Notes: a model not told the origin generated them from the sequence alone. Numbered from the stretch's first letter, positions 1 to 9,227 are shown. The stretch: DNA of 64,000 bases from Nitrospira sp. (GCA_009594865.1 VOPT01000045.1:42314-106313), one strand, 5' to 3'. Translations and numbers: made by a program.

Positions 1-1653
1 CCTTCCTGGTGGGAGGCGGATACTCCTCGGTCCGTTCAAGTGCTGGTACTGGTTCTCGTCAGCGGGTGGGCCTATTTTGCCAACCTCCATCTGTCGTTAT
101 TGGAGGGCAGTGAAGGGCTGTATGCGGGTATCGCCGGAGAGATGGCCCGGCGAGGTGAATTTTTCGACCTCACGTATCAAGGGATTCCCTACTTCAATAA
201 GCCGCCGCTGTTTTTTTGGTTGCTGAACTTCTCGACGTCGATTTGGGGAGACCACGAAATCGCATTGCGCCTGCCTGGTTCCTTGGCCGCTGTGGGCACC
301 ATCTTGCTGACCTACGTGCTGGGGACTCAGTTGATGTCGTCTCGGGCCGGGTTCTGGGCTGCGCTGGTCGTAGCCACCAGCCACGTCTTTCTCTGGTATG
401 GACGCCGCGTGTTATTCGATTCGACTCTGACGTTTCTCGTCACCCTGGCGCTCTTCGCCTGGATCCAGGTGCAGATCCTGGGACGGAGCTCACGGTGGTA
501 TCTGGTGACGTTCCTGAGTATGGCGCTCGGCGCCATGCTCAAGGAGATGCATGGATTTTTCCTTCCTCTTCTGATCATGGCGCTGTATGCAGTCATTCAG
601 CGCGACGCCCGCATGGTACGAGACAAATTTTTCTGGATCGGACTGGCAGGGGCCATTGCCTTGCTGGCCTGGTATGCGCAACTGCTGAGCGTCGGGTATC
701 AGCATCATTTTCTCCTGGGGAGTGCCATCAAATCCGTGTGGAATAGCGGCTTGTCCGGCGCAGCGGGGACTTCCAAAGACGGGCACCCCATCTATTGGTA
801 TCTGGGCATGATGTGGGCTGATTTTTTCCCCTGGTGTGCGTTGCTGCCGTCCGCCGTGCTGTTGTTGTGGCGGCAACGACCGTTGCGCTCGCACCCGACG
901 GAGTTGTTATTGCTGGTGTGGGTGCTGGGCCTCTTCACGGCATTCAGCCTGGCCACGCTCAAGCGGGAGCCCTATCTGACGACCCTCGTGCCCGGCATCG
1001 GTGTGATGATCGGGTATTTCTATCATCGATCAGGCGCTTCCCAGGAAGCCGCCAGGACCATGCCTCCGTTGTTGAGAGGCCTTCTGGCGATCCTGGCCCT
1101 TGTCTTCATCGGGGGCATGTTCTTCGGCGCCGCACCGTTGCGCCGTCGCTGGCTGGTCTCTGCTCCGATCGTGTCTCCGGTATTCATCGTGATCATGGTG
1201 TCCCTGGCCGGCACGCTCCTGTATGCCGCCATCACCGCTCGCCTTCAACTCGCGCTGCGTATGGTCGGCGTGCTTGCGGCGGCCTATGTGGTCCTGGTGG
1301 TGAACTATGTGTTTCCTGCGATCGATCAGGCCGCTTCTCCGCGGAAGGCTACGGAGTACATCAAATCCCTGGCGAAAGAAGCAGGCCAGGCCATGTTTCT
1401 CTATATTCCCGGTTGGCCCAAAAATGAAGATGCGGTGTATTACTTGAAGCGGGACGGCATCGTGCGCGATCTCCCCGACGAGGAAGCCGTGCATCATGCG
1501 GTTCGAGCCCAGGGGCCCATCCGGGTCATTACCGAGGAATCACATATGGCCGCTCTCCAGAAGCAGGCGGGGCTGGTTGTCGAAACATTGCAGGAGTTTG
1601 TACAACCAGGCCGCAAGCATCTCTATCTGCTCTCCATCCAGGCTAAAAACTGA
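1..1653 (+). CDS. ArnT-like glycosyltransferase family 39 membrane protein (5' end outside window)
   Basis: Integral membrane protein of the PMT/ArnT superfamily, which moves sugars from polyprenyl-phosphate donors onto lipid or protein at the outer face of the inner membrane. The family hallmark is visible near the N-terminus: an acidic GSEGLYAG segment followed by EMARRGEFF and FNKPPLFFWL, the usual first periplasmic loop. About ten hydrophobic helices follow, then a soluble C-terminal tail. A GTG at 40 could start it, but the frame is open back to base 1 (reading PSWWEADTPRSV), so the gene probably begins upstream. Acceptor substrate cannot be told. The gene ends 11 bases before a strong hairpin, so it is probably the last of its transcript. 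Confidence 0.8.
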   Translation, partial: PSWWEADTPRSVQVLVLVLVSGWAYFANLHLSLLEGSEGLYAGIAGEMARRGEFFDLTYQGIPYFNKPPLFFWLLNFSTSIWGDHEIALRLPGSLAAVGTILLTYVLGTQLMSSRAGFWAALVVATSHVFLWYGRRVLFDSTLTFLVTLALFAWIQVQILGRSSRWYLVTFLSMALGAMLKEMHGFFLPLLIMALYAVIQRDARMVRDKFFWIGLAGAIALLAWYAQLLSVGYQHHFLLGSAIKSVWNSGLSGAAGTSKDGHPIYWYLGMMWADFFPWCALLPSAVLLLWRQRPLRSHPTELLLLVWVLGLFTAFSLATLKREPYLTTLVPGIGVMIGYFYHRSGASQEAARTMPPLLRGLLAILALVFIGGMFFGAAPLRRRWLVSAPIVSPVFIVIMVSLAGTLLYAAITARLQLALRMVGVLAAAYVVLVVNYVFPAIDQAASPRKATEYIKSLAKEAGQAMFLYIPGWPKNEDAVYYLKRDGIVRDLPDEEAVHHAVRAQGPIRVITEESHMAALQKQAGLVVETLQEFVQPGRKHLYLLSIQAKN

Positions 1654-1663
1654 AGTCAGTTCG

Positions 1664-1702
1664 GTCTGCGCCTCTGTCGCATTCTGCCACAGAGGCGCAG
1701 AC
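1664..1702 (+). terminator. 14-bp perfect hairpin after the glycosyltransferase
   Basis: Bases 1664-1677 (GTCTGCGCCTCTGT) pair perfectly with 1689-1702 around an 11-base loop, starting 11 bases after the stop codon at 1651-1653. There is no following T-run, so this is a terminator-like or mRNA-end stem rather than a textbook intrinsic terminator. The following 265 bases up to 1967 show no gene. Confidence 0.55.
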
Positions 1703-1967
1703 TCCCCCTGTAGCAGACCTCCCCCATCCTGACGTTGCCTCTCAATCCTCCCCCGTTCGGTTCTGCTATGTAGGAGAAGCGCTTGGCCTCCCCCGTATCA
1801 CGACGCAGGCCAGGGCGCCATCCTTGCACTTCTTCTGTCTGGAAGCCGGGTTTGTCTTGTGAAACCGGAACCTGTCTCGTACCAGGGTGAAGGGGAACAA
1901 GCACGCAGCATCTCGGTGGTTCATGCGGACGGCCCCGGGAGGCTTCTGTCACGAATGGAGGAGGGGC

Positions 1968-2396
1968 ATGCATCCAATTCATCCGATGGTCGTTCACTTT
2001 CCCATCGCGCTCTTGTTGGCAAGCGTGTTCTTCGATGTGGTTGCCCTGCGATGGCGCGGACAAGAATTTCGCGCCACGAGCCTGTCCCTGTTGGCGCTCG
2101 GAGTCTTGGCCGCCGTGGTCGCCCTGCTCACCGGTCATCTCGCGGAGGAGGCCGTGGAGCATAGCGGGACGATTCCCAAACAAGCCATCGAGACGCATGA
2201 GGAATTGACGTTCGCCGTCTTCTGGGTGTTTGCCGGCCTGTTGGGAGTGAGACTGTTGTCCTATTGGGGCTGGATGCGGGAGCGTGCGCTCCTCGTCCTG
2301 TTCCTTGGCGTGGGTGGGTCAGTGTTGTTGCTCGTCGCCAGTTATTATGGCGGCGACCTGGTGTATCGCTACGGCGCGGGGGTTTTGCCTCGATGA
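1968..2396 (+). CDS. DUF2231 family membrane protein
   Basis: A 142-residue protein beginning MHPIHPMVVHFPIAL, the typical DUF2231 start, with four predicted membrane helices and the conserved early histidines. Members are poorly characterised inner-membrane proteins, some near haem or redox genes. ATG 1968 was chosen because a strong AGGAGGGG ribosome site lies just upstream; longer frames back to 1887 lack this. Its stop overlaps the next start (ATGA, 2393-2396), so the two genes are translationally coupled. Confidence 0.75.
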   Translation: MHPIHPMVVHFPIALLLASVFFDVVALRWRGQEFRATSLSLLALGVLAAVVALLTGHLAEEAVEHSGTIPKQAIETHEELTFAVFWVFAGLLGVRLLSYWGWMRERALLVLFLGVGGSVLLLVASYYGGDLVYRYGAGVLPR

Positions 2397-3574
2397 ACAG
2401 GATCGGCGTCCTCACATGCATGGTCGCGGCGACGGCGGTGCTTCTCGGCACGCCGCCCGTCTCTGCCGAGCGGTCCGATGCCCGTTCGCCACTGGGCGAG
2501 AGAGCGGTGTTGCGAGCAGGCCAGGTGGTGCAGGGTGATTATTTTGCGTTCGGTCCGCAGGTGGAAATCTCGGGCATCGTGAACGGGGATCTGTACGCGG
2601 CCGGTGGTGAAGTGATTGTGGATGGCGTCGTGAACGGCGATGTCATTGTGGCCGGAGCCAAGGTCGTCTTGTCCGGCACGATCGCCCAGGATGCCCGTGT
2701 GGTCGGCGCGCATGTGATTGTGAGCGGGACGATCGGGAGAAGCGCCACCCTCGGTGGTCTCGATGTTCATCTGACGGAGAAGGCGACCGTGCGCGAAAAC
2801 CTCACCGCCGGCGGCGGCTCCGTGCAGTCGTCCGGAGCGATCGGCCGGGACGCACGGGTGGGCGCCTGGCACGCCACGTTCTCCAATGCGGTCGCACGCG
2901 ATGTCATCGTGGCGGCGGAATCGGCGCGTCTGACATCGAAGGCCTCGGTCGGCGGTCGGTTGCGGTACTGGGGAGAGGTCGCCCCTTCGATCGACCAGGA
3001 AGCTGTTGTGCACGGGCCGATCACGCGTCGCCCCTTGCCCGAGGGGTGGAGCATCGAGCGGGCCCGCCAGGGACTGATGGGGATGCGATTCCTGGCGGCC
3101 TTCATCAGTTTCCTCTCCACCTTGGTACTGGGATTGATTCTCCTGCGACTCTGTCCGCAGTTTGTCGGGCAGGTCACGGCGGCGATACGCAAACGGCCCG
3201 CGCCTTCTATGGGATGGGGCCTTGCCGCATTGGTTGTGACGCCGCTGGTGGCGGTCAGTTTCGTGGTGACGATGGTACTGCTGCCGGCAGGAGCGATCCT
3301 GCTCGCGCTGTATGGCGTGGCGGTCTATCTGGTGAGAATCTTTGCCATCACGTATGCCGGACAAGTGCTCCTTCGTCGCCAGAACGACTCCGCCTCACTT
3401 GCCCGGCCCTTTGTCGTAGGTCTACTGGTGTATTCACTCCTGGCACTCGTGCCGGTCATCGGAGGCCTGTTGACCTTCGTCACCGTGGTGATTGGATTGG
3501 GCGCGTTGTTGGTAGCTGGAACACAACGTCTCGCGGTGACACAGGAACAGGATACGGTGGAAGGCACCTCCTGA
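2393..3574 (+). CDS. Bactofilin-like (polymer-forming) exported membrane protein
   Basis: A 393-residue protein with an N-terminal signal peptide (residues 1-24, ending VSAE). About residues 40-200 are short beta-helix-type repeats with the pattern G-D-hydrophobic-hydrophobic-x-G, as in the 'polymer-forming cytoskeletal' family. About four C-terminal membrane helices (residues 230-375) follow. Start ATG 2393 overlaps the DUF2231 stop. The repeat zone presumably folds as a right-handed beta-helix outside the membrane. The role is unknown; the following Mla genes suggest a cell-envelope function (inference). Confidence 0.65.
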   Translation: MNRIGVLTCMVAATAVLLGTPPVSAERSDARSPLGERAVLRAGQVVQGDYFAFGPQVEISGIVNGDLYAAGGEVIVDGVVNGDVIVAGAKVVLSGTIAQDARVVGAHVIVSGTIGRSATLGGLDVHLTEKATVRENLTAGGGSVQSSGAIGRDARVGAWHATFSNAVARDVIVAAESARLTSKASVGGRLRYWGEVAPSIDQEAVVHGPITRRPLPEGWSIERARQGLMGMRFLAAFISFLSTLVLGLILLRLCPQFVGQVTAAIRKRPAPSMGWGLAALVVTPLVAVSFVVTMVLLPAGAILLALYGVAVYLVRIFAITYAGQVLLRRQNDSASLARPFVVGLLVYSLLALVPVIGGLLTFVTVVIGLGALLVAGTQRLAVTQEQDTVEGTS

Positions 3575-3582
3575 CGCAGGCT

Positions 3583-4722
3583 ATGGATCTTCCTCATACG
3601 ACGGAGACTCGAGGGCAAGCGGCTGCAGTCACCTTCGTGGAAGGTCGAACCCTGCGTTGTCGCGGCTCGTGGACGATGTCCGATGTGGGACCGGTTGAAC
3701 GTGCCCTCCGAGTGATGGAGTGGCCGGCCGGTGGCGCCTTGCGATTCGAGGGGAGCGGGATACAGGCTCTCGATACCGGTGGGGCGGTGGTTCTGTCTCA
3801 GGCGGTCATGGAAGCCAGGCGGCGCGGCTGTGAGGTGACGGTCGAAGGGCTACAGTCCGAACATGCGCAGCTCATGAACCTGGTGTCGGTTCATTGGGAC
3901 GCCATGATGGCGCATGTGGCGGCACGGCCCAAGGGAACGGCGCGTCTCCAATCCATTATCAGAAATGTCATCAGCCGCTTTCTGTGTGGGTTGGAGTTCA
4001 TCGGTGAGACTGCGATGGCGTTCCTGCGGGTCTGTTCGTCGCCCGGGCACCTGCGCTGGCGCAGTGCGTTGAATAGTCTTCGGCTCGACGGGGTGAATGC
4101 GCTCCCGATCACCGGGCTGCTGACATTTCTCATCGGCGTCGTGATCGCATATCAGGGCGCCGAGCAGCTGCGGAAGTTCGGCACCAATATCTTTATCGTG
4201 GACCTGGTGGGGATTTCGCTGTTGCGAGAAATCGCGCCGCTGATTGCCGCCATTTTGATCGCCGGACGGTCAGGGTCGGCCTACGCCGCACACATCGGCA
4301 CGATGAAAGTCACGGAAGAACTGGATGCGTTGCGCACGTTCGGATTGTCGCCCACCGAGTTGCTGGTGCTGCCGCGGATGCTGGCACTGGTCGTGGCGTT
4401 GCCGTTGCTGACGGTCTACGCCGATGTGCTGGGCGTGTTCGGCGGGATGTTGATCGCGGCGAATCAGCTGAACGTCAGTTTTACGGCCTTTCTGTCGAGG
4501 TTCGAGGAAGCGGTGGCGTTGCGGCACTTCTTGATCGGCGTCGGCAAGGCGCCGTTTTTTGCCGTCATCATTGCGCTGGTCGGATGTTATCAGGGATTTC
4601 AGATTCGTGGCGGAGTGGACGATGTGGGACGGCATACCACGATGAGCGTGGTGCAAAGCATTTTTCTCGTCATCATTTTTGATGCCTTGTGCAGCATCAT
4701 GCTGAATTGGTGGGATCTGTAG
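3583..4722 (+). CDS. mlaE: MlaE-type lipid ABC transporter permease with N-terminal STAS domain
   Basis: A 379-residue fusion. Residues 10-105 form a STAS (MlaB-like) domain with the segment ALDTGGAVVLSQAV. Residues 115-379 form the MlaE/YrbE permease with about five helices and the family segments IAPLIAAILIAGRSGSAYAA and MKVTEELDALRTFG. In the MlaFEDB complex the permease works with ATPase MlaF and MCE protein MlaD to move phospholipids between membranes; here MlaB is fused instead of separate. ATG 3583 lies 8 bases after the previous stop. The stop codon (4720-4722) lies inside the left arm of an inverted-repeat element that separates it from mlaF. Confidence 0.88.
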   Translation: MDLPHTTETRGQAAAVTFVEGRTLRCRGSWTMSDVGPVERALRVMEWPAGGALRFEGSGIQALDTGGAVVLSQAVMEARRRGCEVTVEGLQSEHAQLMNLVSVHWDAMMAHVAARPKGTARLQSIIRNVISRFLCGLEFIGETAMAFLRVCSSPGHLRWRSALNSLRLDGVNALPITGLLTFLIGVVIAYQGAEQLRKFGTNIFIVDLVGISLLREIAPLIAAILIAGRSGSAYAAHIGTMKVTEELDALRTFGLSPTELLVLPRMLALVVALPLLTVYADVLGVFGGMLIAANQLNVSFTAFLSRFEEAVALRHFLIGVGKAPFFAVIIALVGCYQGFQIRGGVDDVGRHTTMSVVQSIFLVIIFDALCSIMLNWWDL

Positions 4723-4898
4723 CCCGGACCACTCATGCATACCTACTGCGGCATTCGATACTCTCGTTCGGCGAGGCTTTTCTCGCTCGGCCTCCTCAAC
4801 GTATCGTGGATACGCCTGCGTCGGTCTCGCTTGCGGGAAGCCCCGGCGGACTTCGGTCTCGAATGCCGCAGTAGGTATGCATGAGTCATCCTGGCTAC
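4719..4898. repeat. 180-bp MITE-like palindromic element between mlaE and mlaF
   Basis: Two 40-base arms (4719-4758 and 4859-4898) are inverted repeats with 3 mismatches; the inner 28 bases of each arm (4731-4758 and 4859-4886) match perfectly, starting ACTCATGCATACC. A 100-base centre holds smaller hairpins, such as CGTATC/GATACG at 4799-4813. The left arm starts at the mlaE stop codon. It has no coding capacity. The shape fits a miniature inverted-repeat element, but no target-site duplication is evident and no second copy was seen in this window. It could also act as an RNA structure inside the operon. Confidence 0.7.
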
Positions 4899-4954
4899 GA
4901 AATGTTCGAAATCCGCTCTTCGGTCCAACATCATCTTGGGGAGTGACAGGTGCC

Positions 4955-5761
4955 ATGTCTATAGCTGTGCACACTGAGACGCCTGTGATTGAGGTCAGCC
5001 ATGTCTCGACGCGATTCGGGCCGACGGTGGTGCATCAGGAAGTGAGTCTCACGGTGATGAAGGGCGAGGTGTTTGCCATCGCCGGCGGCAATGGTTGCGG
5101 AAAATCCACGCTCCTGCGGGAAATCATCGGGCTGCTGACTCCGGCGGCCGGCAGTATCAGTCTGCTGGGCGCCGACAGCCGCGAGCTTCAACACACAGAC
5201 GGCGGCTCCTTGCATCGCCGTTTCGGTGTGATGTTCCAGCATGGCGCATTGTTCAGCTCCATGACGTTGGCGGAAAACGTGGCCGTGCCCTTACGGGAGC
5301 ATACGTCGCTGAGTGCCGGGCTTATCCGGGATATCGTCGCGTTAAAAATCGCCTTGGTCGGCTTGCCGCCTGACAGCGGCGTGAAATTTCCGCGTGAACT
5401 CAGCGGGGGCATGAGGCGGCGCGCCGCGTTGGCTCGCGCGATTGTGATGGACCCTGAGCTCTTGTTCCTCGATGAACCCACGGCCGGCTTGGATCCGATG
5501 ATCGCCGCCGGCTTTGACGATCTGGTGCTCGATCTGAAGCGATTGTTGGGGCTCACCGTCGTGATGGTGACCCATGATCTTGATTCGTTGTGGCGCATTG
5601 TGGACCGGGTGGCGGTGCTGGGGGAGGGCCATGTGCTGGGAATGGGCACCATGGAACAGCTGGCAGCTTCGGAGGATCCCGCGATCAGGAATTATTTCCA
5701 CGGGCCGCGCGGGCGCGCCGCGCAGCTGAATCACAGTGGGAGAGCGTCGCATCGAGATTGA
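4955..5761 (+). CDS. mlaF: MlaF-type ABC transporter ATP-binding protein
   Basis: A 268-residue ATPase with Walker A GGNGCGKST (residues 44-52), signature LSGGM, Walker B LLFLDEP and the switch histidine in VMVTHDLDS. It supplies energy to the MlaE/MlaD lipid transporter at the cytoplasmic face. The short signature LSGGMRRR and the absence of a full LSGGQ are normal for MlaF. ATG 4955 was chosen because homology begins at VIEVSHV; upstream codons run into the inverted-repeat element. It ends 10 bases before mlaD. The palindromic element separates it from mlaE, so the operon may be read through or divided there. Confidence 0.9.
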   Translation: MSIAVHTETPVIEVSHVSTRFGPTVVHQEVSLTVMKGEVFAIAGGNGCGKSTLLREIIGLLTPAAGSISLLGADSRELQHTDGGSLHRRFGVMFQHGALFSSMTLAENVAVPLREHTSLSAGLIRDIVALKIALVGLPPDSGVKFPRELSGGMRRRAALARAIVMDPELLFLDEPTAGLDPMIAAGFDDLVLDLKRLLGLTVVMVTHDLDSLWRIVDRVAVLGEGHVLGMGTMEQLAASEDPAIRNYFHGPRGRAAQLNHSGRASHRD

Positions 5762-5771
5762 GAGGTGGCGG

Positions 5772-6734
5772 ATGGAACCGAAGGTCAACTACGTCGTGGT
5801 CGGCGCATTCGTCCTCTTGCTGGGCGTCACGGTGCTCGGTGCGGTGCTCTGGCTGGGTAAGACCGATTACCGCGGCATCTACGACCGGTATTATGTCTAC
5901 ACCAGGGAGTCCGTCTCCGGACTGAGTGTCGACTCGACCGTCAAATACCGCGGTGTGGATGTCGGCCGGGTGAAGGAAGTCATTCTCAACCCCGAGAATT
6001 CCGAGGAGGTCCGGGTGACGCTGGACATCGTCGGAGGGACACCCGTGAAGACGGATACGCAAGCGGTATTGGTCACACAAGGCCTCACGGGATTGGTGAC
6101 GCTGAACCTGACGGGAGGAACCAGAGATGCGCCGCCGTTGACGCCCGTTGCGAGGCAGGTGTATCCGGTGATCCAGAGCGTTCCCTCGTTGTTCGGTCGC
6201 TTGGACGGAACCTTGGCCAAACTCTTGTCTGACCAGGGCCTGTCGAATCTGGTGGCCAATTTCAACGGTCTCGCGCACAATGCGTCGCAGCTATTGGATG
6301 AAGAAAATCGGGCGCAGTTTCGGCAGATCCTGAAAGACCTGGGAGAGGTCACGAAGGTGCTGGCGGCCAGGAGTAGTCAGGTCGATCGCGGCGCGCAGCA
6401 TGCCGCAGAGGCGGCCGAGCGGACCGCGCGCCTCACGGAGCACCTGGGCATACAACTGCCGGCGCTCTTGGATCGTATGGGCAAAAGCGCTGCGGCTTTG
6501 CAGCAGATGACGGCAGACGTGACGCGGACAAGCCGTGAAGTCGGGGAGATGGTCAGTTCCAGCAAGCCGGGCATTGAACAATTTTCACGACAGACCTTGG
6601 CCGATGCAGGGCTGCTGGTCAGTGAGCTCCGGCAACTCACGGCCACGATGAATCGGGTGGCGCAACAGGTCGAACGTCAGCCGAACGTATTGGTGCTTGG
6701 CCGACAGGGTCAGCCAAAGGGCCCCGGTGAATAG
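5772..6734 (+). CDS. mlaD: MlaD-type MCE domain protein
   Basis: A 320-residue protein with one N-terminal membrane helix (residues 6-29) and an MCE domain (about 36-115, with YVYTRESVSGLSVDSTVKY and GVDVGRVKEV). A long helical, coiled-coil-like C-terminus (165-310) follows. MCE proteins form hexameric rings that carry lipid through the periplasm and are anchored to MlaE. ATG 5772 has the GAGAGGTGGCGG ribosome site and follows the mlaF stop by 10 bases. The long tail is typical of MCE proteins in Gram-negative bacteria that pair with an outer-membrane lipoprotein, which the next gene could supply. Confidence 0.85.
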   Translation: MEPKVNYVVVGAFVLLLGVTVLGAVLWLGKTDYRGIYDRYYVYTRESVSGLSVDSTVKYRGVDVGRVKEVILNPENSEEVRVTLDIVGGTPVKTDTQAVLVTQGLTGLVTLNLTGGTRDAPPLTPVARQVYPVIQSVPSLFGRLDGTLAKLLSDQGLSNLVANFNGLAHNASQLLDEENRAQFRQILKDLGEVTKVLAARSSQVDRGAQHAAEAAERTARLTEHLGIQLPALLDRMGKSAAALQQMTADVTRTSREVGEMVSSSKPGIEQFSRQTLADAGLLVSELRQLTATMNRVAQQVERQPNVLVLGRQGQPKGPGE

Positions 6735-6744
6735 AGGACGAGAC

Positions 6745-7392
6745 GTGCTTCTTCATCGCGTAATGGCATGGGTGGGATTGATGATGGCGGTTTCCACTGC
6801 CAGTGCCTGTGTTCTGCCCAGGTCAGAGGACCAGGCGGTTCGTACCTTTGTGCTGATGCATGAGGAGACGGGTCGGCAAGCGGCTCCCGCTGGTGCACCG
6901 GCCGGCATGTACGGAGTTTTGGTCGTCGCCGTGCCGCAAGCAGCGCCAGGCTTCGAACAGCCGCGCATCGCCTATCTCCGCCGGCCGTCGGAAGTGAGTT
7001 ATTACGCCAATCATGTGTGGGCCGACAGTCCCTCACGTATGGTGATGCCGTTGGTGATTCGATCTCTGGAAACGACCGGACTCTGGCGGGCCGTGGTGCC
7101 GATGCCCACCGGCATCAGAGGCGATTACCAGCTGGATCTGTCCGGCCTGCTCGTGCAGCAGGAATTTCTGCAGCAGCCCAGCCGGAGCCGGGTGCAGTGG
7201 CGCGCGCACTTAGTGGATGTGAAGGCGCAGCGGGTGTTGGGGGCCAGGAATTTCGAAGCCCTCGAGCCGGCTCCGACCGAGGATGCCTATGGTGGAGTGT
7301 TGGCCGCGGATCGTGCAATGGCGACGGTGCTGGCGGCGATGAACGAGTGGCTCTCGTCTTGCCTGCAAGGGCCAGGACGAGAAACCTGTTGA
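6745..7392 (+). CDS. Putative ABC-type lipid transport auxiliary lipoprotein
   Basis: A 215-residue protein whose N-terminus (about residues 1-22) is a lipoprotein signal ending STASAC. The rest resembles the PqiC/ABC-transport auxiliary family: RTFVLMH near the start, PRIAYLRRPSEVSYYANHVWAD, and a C-terminal AADRAMATVLAAMNEWL helix. GTG 6745 was chosen because it has an AGGACGAG ribosome site 10 bases after mlaD. Such lipoproteins dock MCE transporters to the outer membrane. Its position as last gene of the mla set supports that role. Confidence 0.7.
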   Translation: MLLHRVMAWVGLMMAVSTASACVLPRSEDQAVRTFVLMHEETGRQAAPAGAPAGMYGVLVVAVPQAAPGFEQPRIAYLRRPSEVSYYANHVWADSPSRMVMPLVIRSLETTGLWRAVVPMPTGIRGDYQLDLSGLLVQQEFLQQPSRSRVQWRAHLVDVKAQRVLGARNFEALEPAPTEDAYGGVLAADRAMATVLAAMNEWLSSCLQGPGRETC

Positions 7393-7437
7393 GCTCCAAC
7401 CGCCGGCAAGGAATGAATACGAGCACTCGAACATGAC

Positions 7438-7926
7438 ATGGTCTGTGGCATGCGCACCGCGCTGAAGGTCGGGTTCAGTTTCGGGCTGACTTCCGGCGTG
7501 ATCACCACGCTCGGCTTGATGGTCGGACTGCATGCAGGTACCCATTCCATGCCTGCGGTACTGGGCGGGATTCTGACGATCGCGTTGGCGGATGCCATGT
7601 CGGATGCGTTGGGCATCCATGTCGCCGAAGAATCGAAGAACCATGGGAACACGCACGACATCTGGGCGTCGACGATGGCGACGTTTGTGGCCAAGTTCGT
7701 CATTGCCACCACCTTTGCCGTCCCCGTGTTGCTTATGCCGTTGGATCTTGCCGTTGTCGCCAGCCTTCTGTGGGGACTGACCCTCTTGGCATTGCTCAGT
7801 TATGCCTTGGCGAGGGCGCAACGGGTGCCACCCTGGATAGTGATCGGCGAGCATGTGATCATCGGACTCTGTGTGGTGGCGATGACGCATTATCTTGGTG
7901 CATGGGTGCGGGTGACGTTTGGATGA
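7438..7926 (+). CDS. VIT1/CCC1-like small membrane protein
   Basis: A 162-residue protein with four to five hydrophobic helices. It carries the segment ADAMSDALGIHVAEES, which resembles the first helices of VIT/CCC1 iron-manganese transporters, but it is shorter than the usual ~230 residues. Start is ATG 7438 or, equally possible, ATG 7450; neither has a strong ribosome site. It sits between the mla lipoprotein and a trehalose synthase gene. A metal-transport role is inferred from similarity only. Confidence 0.55.
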   Translation: MVCGMRTALKVGFSFGLTSGVITTLGLMVGLHAGTHSMPAVLGGILTIALADAMSDALGIHVAEESKNHGNTHDIWASTMATFVAKFVIATTFAVPVLLMPLDLAVVASLLWGLTLLALLSYALARAQRVPPWIVIGEHVIIGLCVVAMTHYLGAWVRVTFG

Positions 7927-7955
7927 GGGACGACGATGAAGGAGATCCGGACAGC

Positions 7956-9227
7956 ATGGAAATGAAGACGCAATTGCCGAAAGTGGGAATCGGTCGCCGG
8001 TGCGGAGCGATTGAAGCAAATCTTGGCGGCTACCGAAGCCTGATGAGCGATGAAGAGTATGAAGAATTGACCGCGCTGGCCAAAAGTTTACAGGGCGTGA
8101 AAATTTGCCATGTGAATTCCACGGCGGCGGGCGGAGGCGTGGCGGAACTGCTGGCGCGGTATATCCCCATGCTGCAGGCACTGGGCGTGCAGGCCGACTG
8201 GCGTTTGATTCACGGTGAGCCGGACTTTTTTGCCATCACCAAGGCGTTTCATAACGCCCTCCAGGGCGGACATTATGGGCTAGGATCAACCGAGCAGGAT
8301 GCCTATCTCAAGGTCAATGAACGCAGTGCGCAGGCCCTGGGCAATGACTACGATCTGTACATCGTGCATGATCCGCAGCCTGCGGCCATCCGCCACTTTG
8401 CGGGCTCGCGAGATGCCAAATGGATCTGGCGCTGCCACATCGACAGCTCGGCGCCCGACAAGGAGGTCAGCCGGTTTCTGCGGCCCTTGTTGGAAGAGTA
8501 TGAAGCGGTGGTGTTTACCATGAGCCAGTTTGTGCTGCCGCAGTTGGCGGCGAAACGAGTCGCCTTCATCGCTCCGGCAATCGATCCACTGGCCACGAAG
8601 AATATGGACCTGCCGCTCGATCTCTGCCGCCGCGTCGTCGCCGACTCCGGTGTGGATCCCGCCAGGCCGTTGCTGCTGCAGGTGTCGCGGTTCGATCCCT
8701 GGAAGGATCCACTCGGGGTCGTGCGCGCGTATCGACTGGTCAAGGAAGAGATCCCGGAGGTGCAGCTCGTGCTCATTGGCGCGATGGCGGGCGACGATCC
8801 GGAAGGCTGGGAAATCCTGGATCGGGTGGAAGAAGAGGCGGCGAACGACGCGGACCTCTTTGTCTTTACGAATCTGGCCGGTGTAGGGAGCATGGAGGTC
8901 AATGCCTTCCAGCGCGGCTGCGATGTCGTCATTCAGAAATCGTTACGGGAGGGATTCGGTCTGGTCGTGTCCGAAGCGCTGTGGAAAGAAAAGCCGGTTG
9001 TCGCCGGCAACACCGGCGGTATCCCCATGCAATTCCCTGAGCCCTTTCAACGGAACCTTGTCGCCAGTGTCGAGGCCTGCGCCGAGCGGGTGCGCCAGCT
9101 GCTCCGCCATCCTGGCGAACGCGCGGAGTTCGGCCGGGCAGGACGTGAACATGTGCGACGGCATTTTTTGATGCCACGGCTGGTGCGTGATGAATTGCGA
9201 TTGATTCAACAGGTGTTGAGCGCCTGA
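7956..9227 (+). CDS. treT: Trehalose synthase, TreT-like GT4 glycosyltransferase
   Basis: A 423-residue GT-B enzyme. The N-terminal domain has HVNSTAAGGGVAELL, typical of TreT-type enzymes that join NDP-glucose and glucose into trehalose. The C-terminal domain has LLQVSRFDPWKDP and KSLREGFGLVVSEALWKEKP, with the GT4 acidic donor-binding motif. ATG 7956 follows an AAGGAGAT site at good distance; ATG 7923 overlapping the previous stop is an alternative. The stop overlaps the glgP start (TGATG at 9225-9229), so trehalose synthesis and glycogen breakdown are coupled, probably for osmotic or carbon storage control. Confidence 0.85.
   Translation: MEMKTQLPKVGIGRRCGAIEANLGGYRSLMSDEEYEELTALAKSLQGVKICHVNSTAAGGGVAELLARYIPMLQALGVQADWRLIHGEPDFFAITKAFHNALQGGHYGLGSTEQDAYLKVNERSAQALGNDYDLYIVHDPQPAAIRHFAGSRDAKWIWRCHIDSSAPDKEVSRFLRPLLEEYEAVVFTMSQFVLPQLAAKRVAFIAPAIDPLATKNMDLPLDLCRRVVADSGVDPARPLLLQVSRFDPWKDPLGVVRAYRLVKEEIPEVQLVLIGAMAGDDPEGWEILDRVEEEAANDADLFVFTNLAGVGSMEVNAFQRGCDVVIQKSLREGFGLVVSEALWKEKPVVAGNTGGIPMQFPEPFQRNLVASVEACAERVRQLLRHPGERAEFGRAGREHVRRHFLMPRLVRDELRLIQQVLSA

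Noticed and set aside
4731..4886. Reading the palindrome between mlaE and mlaF as a simple terminator
   Set aside because: The arms are 100 bases apart and no T-run follows; the length and arm perfection fit a mobile or structural element better.
7770..7955. Longer treT start
   Set aside because: Upstream codons overlap the VIT-like gene, and the strong AAGGAGAT site supports ATG 7956.
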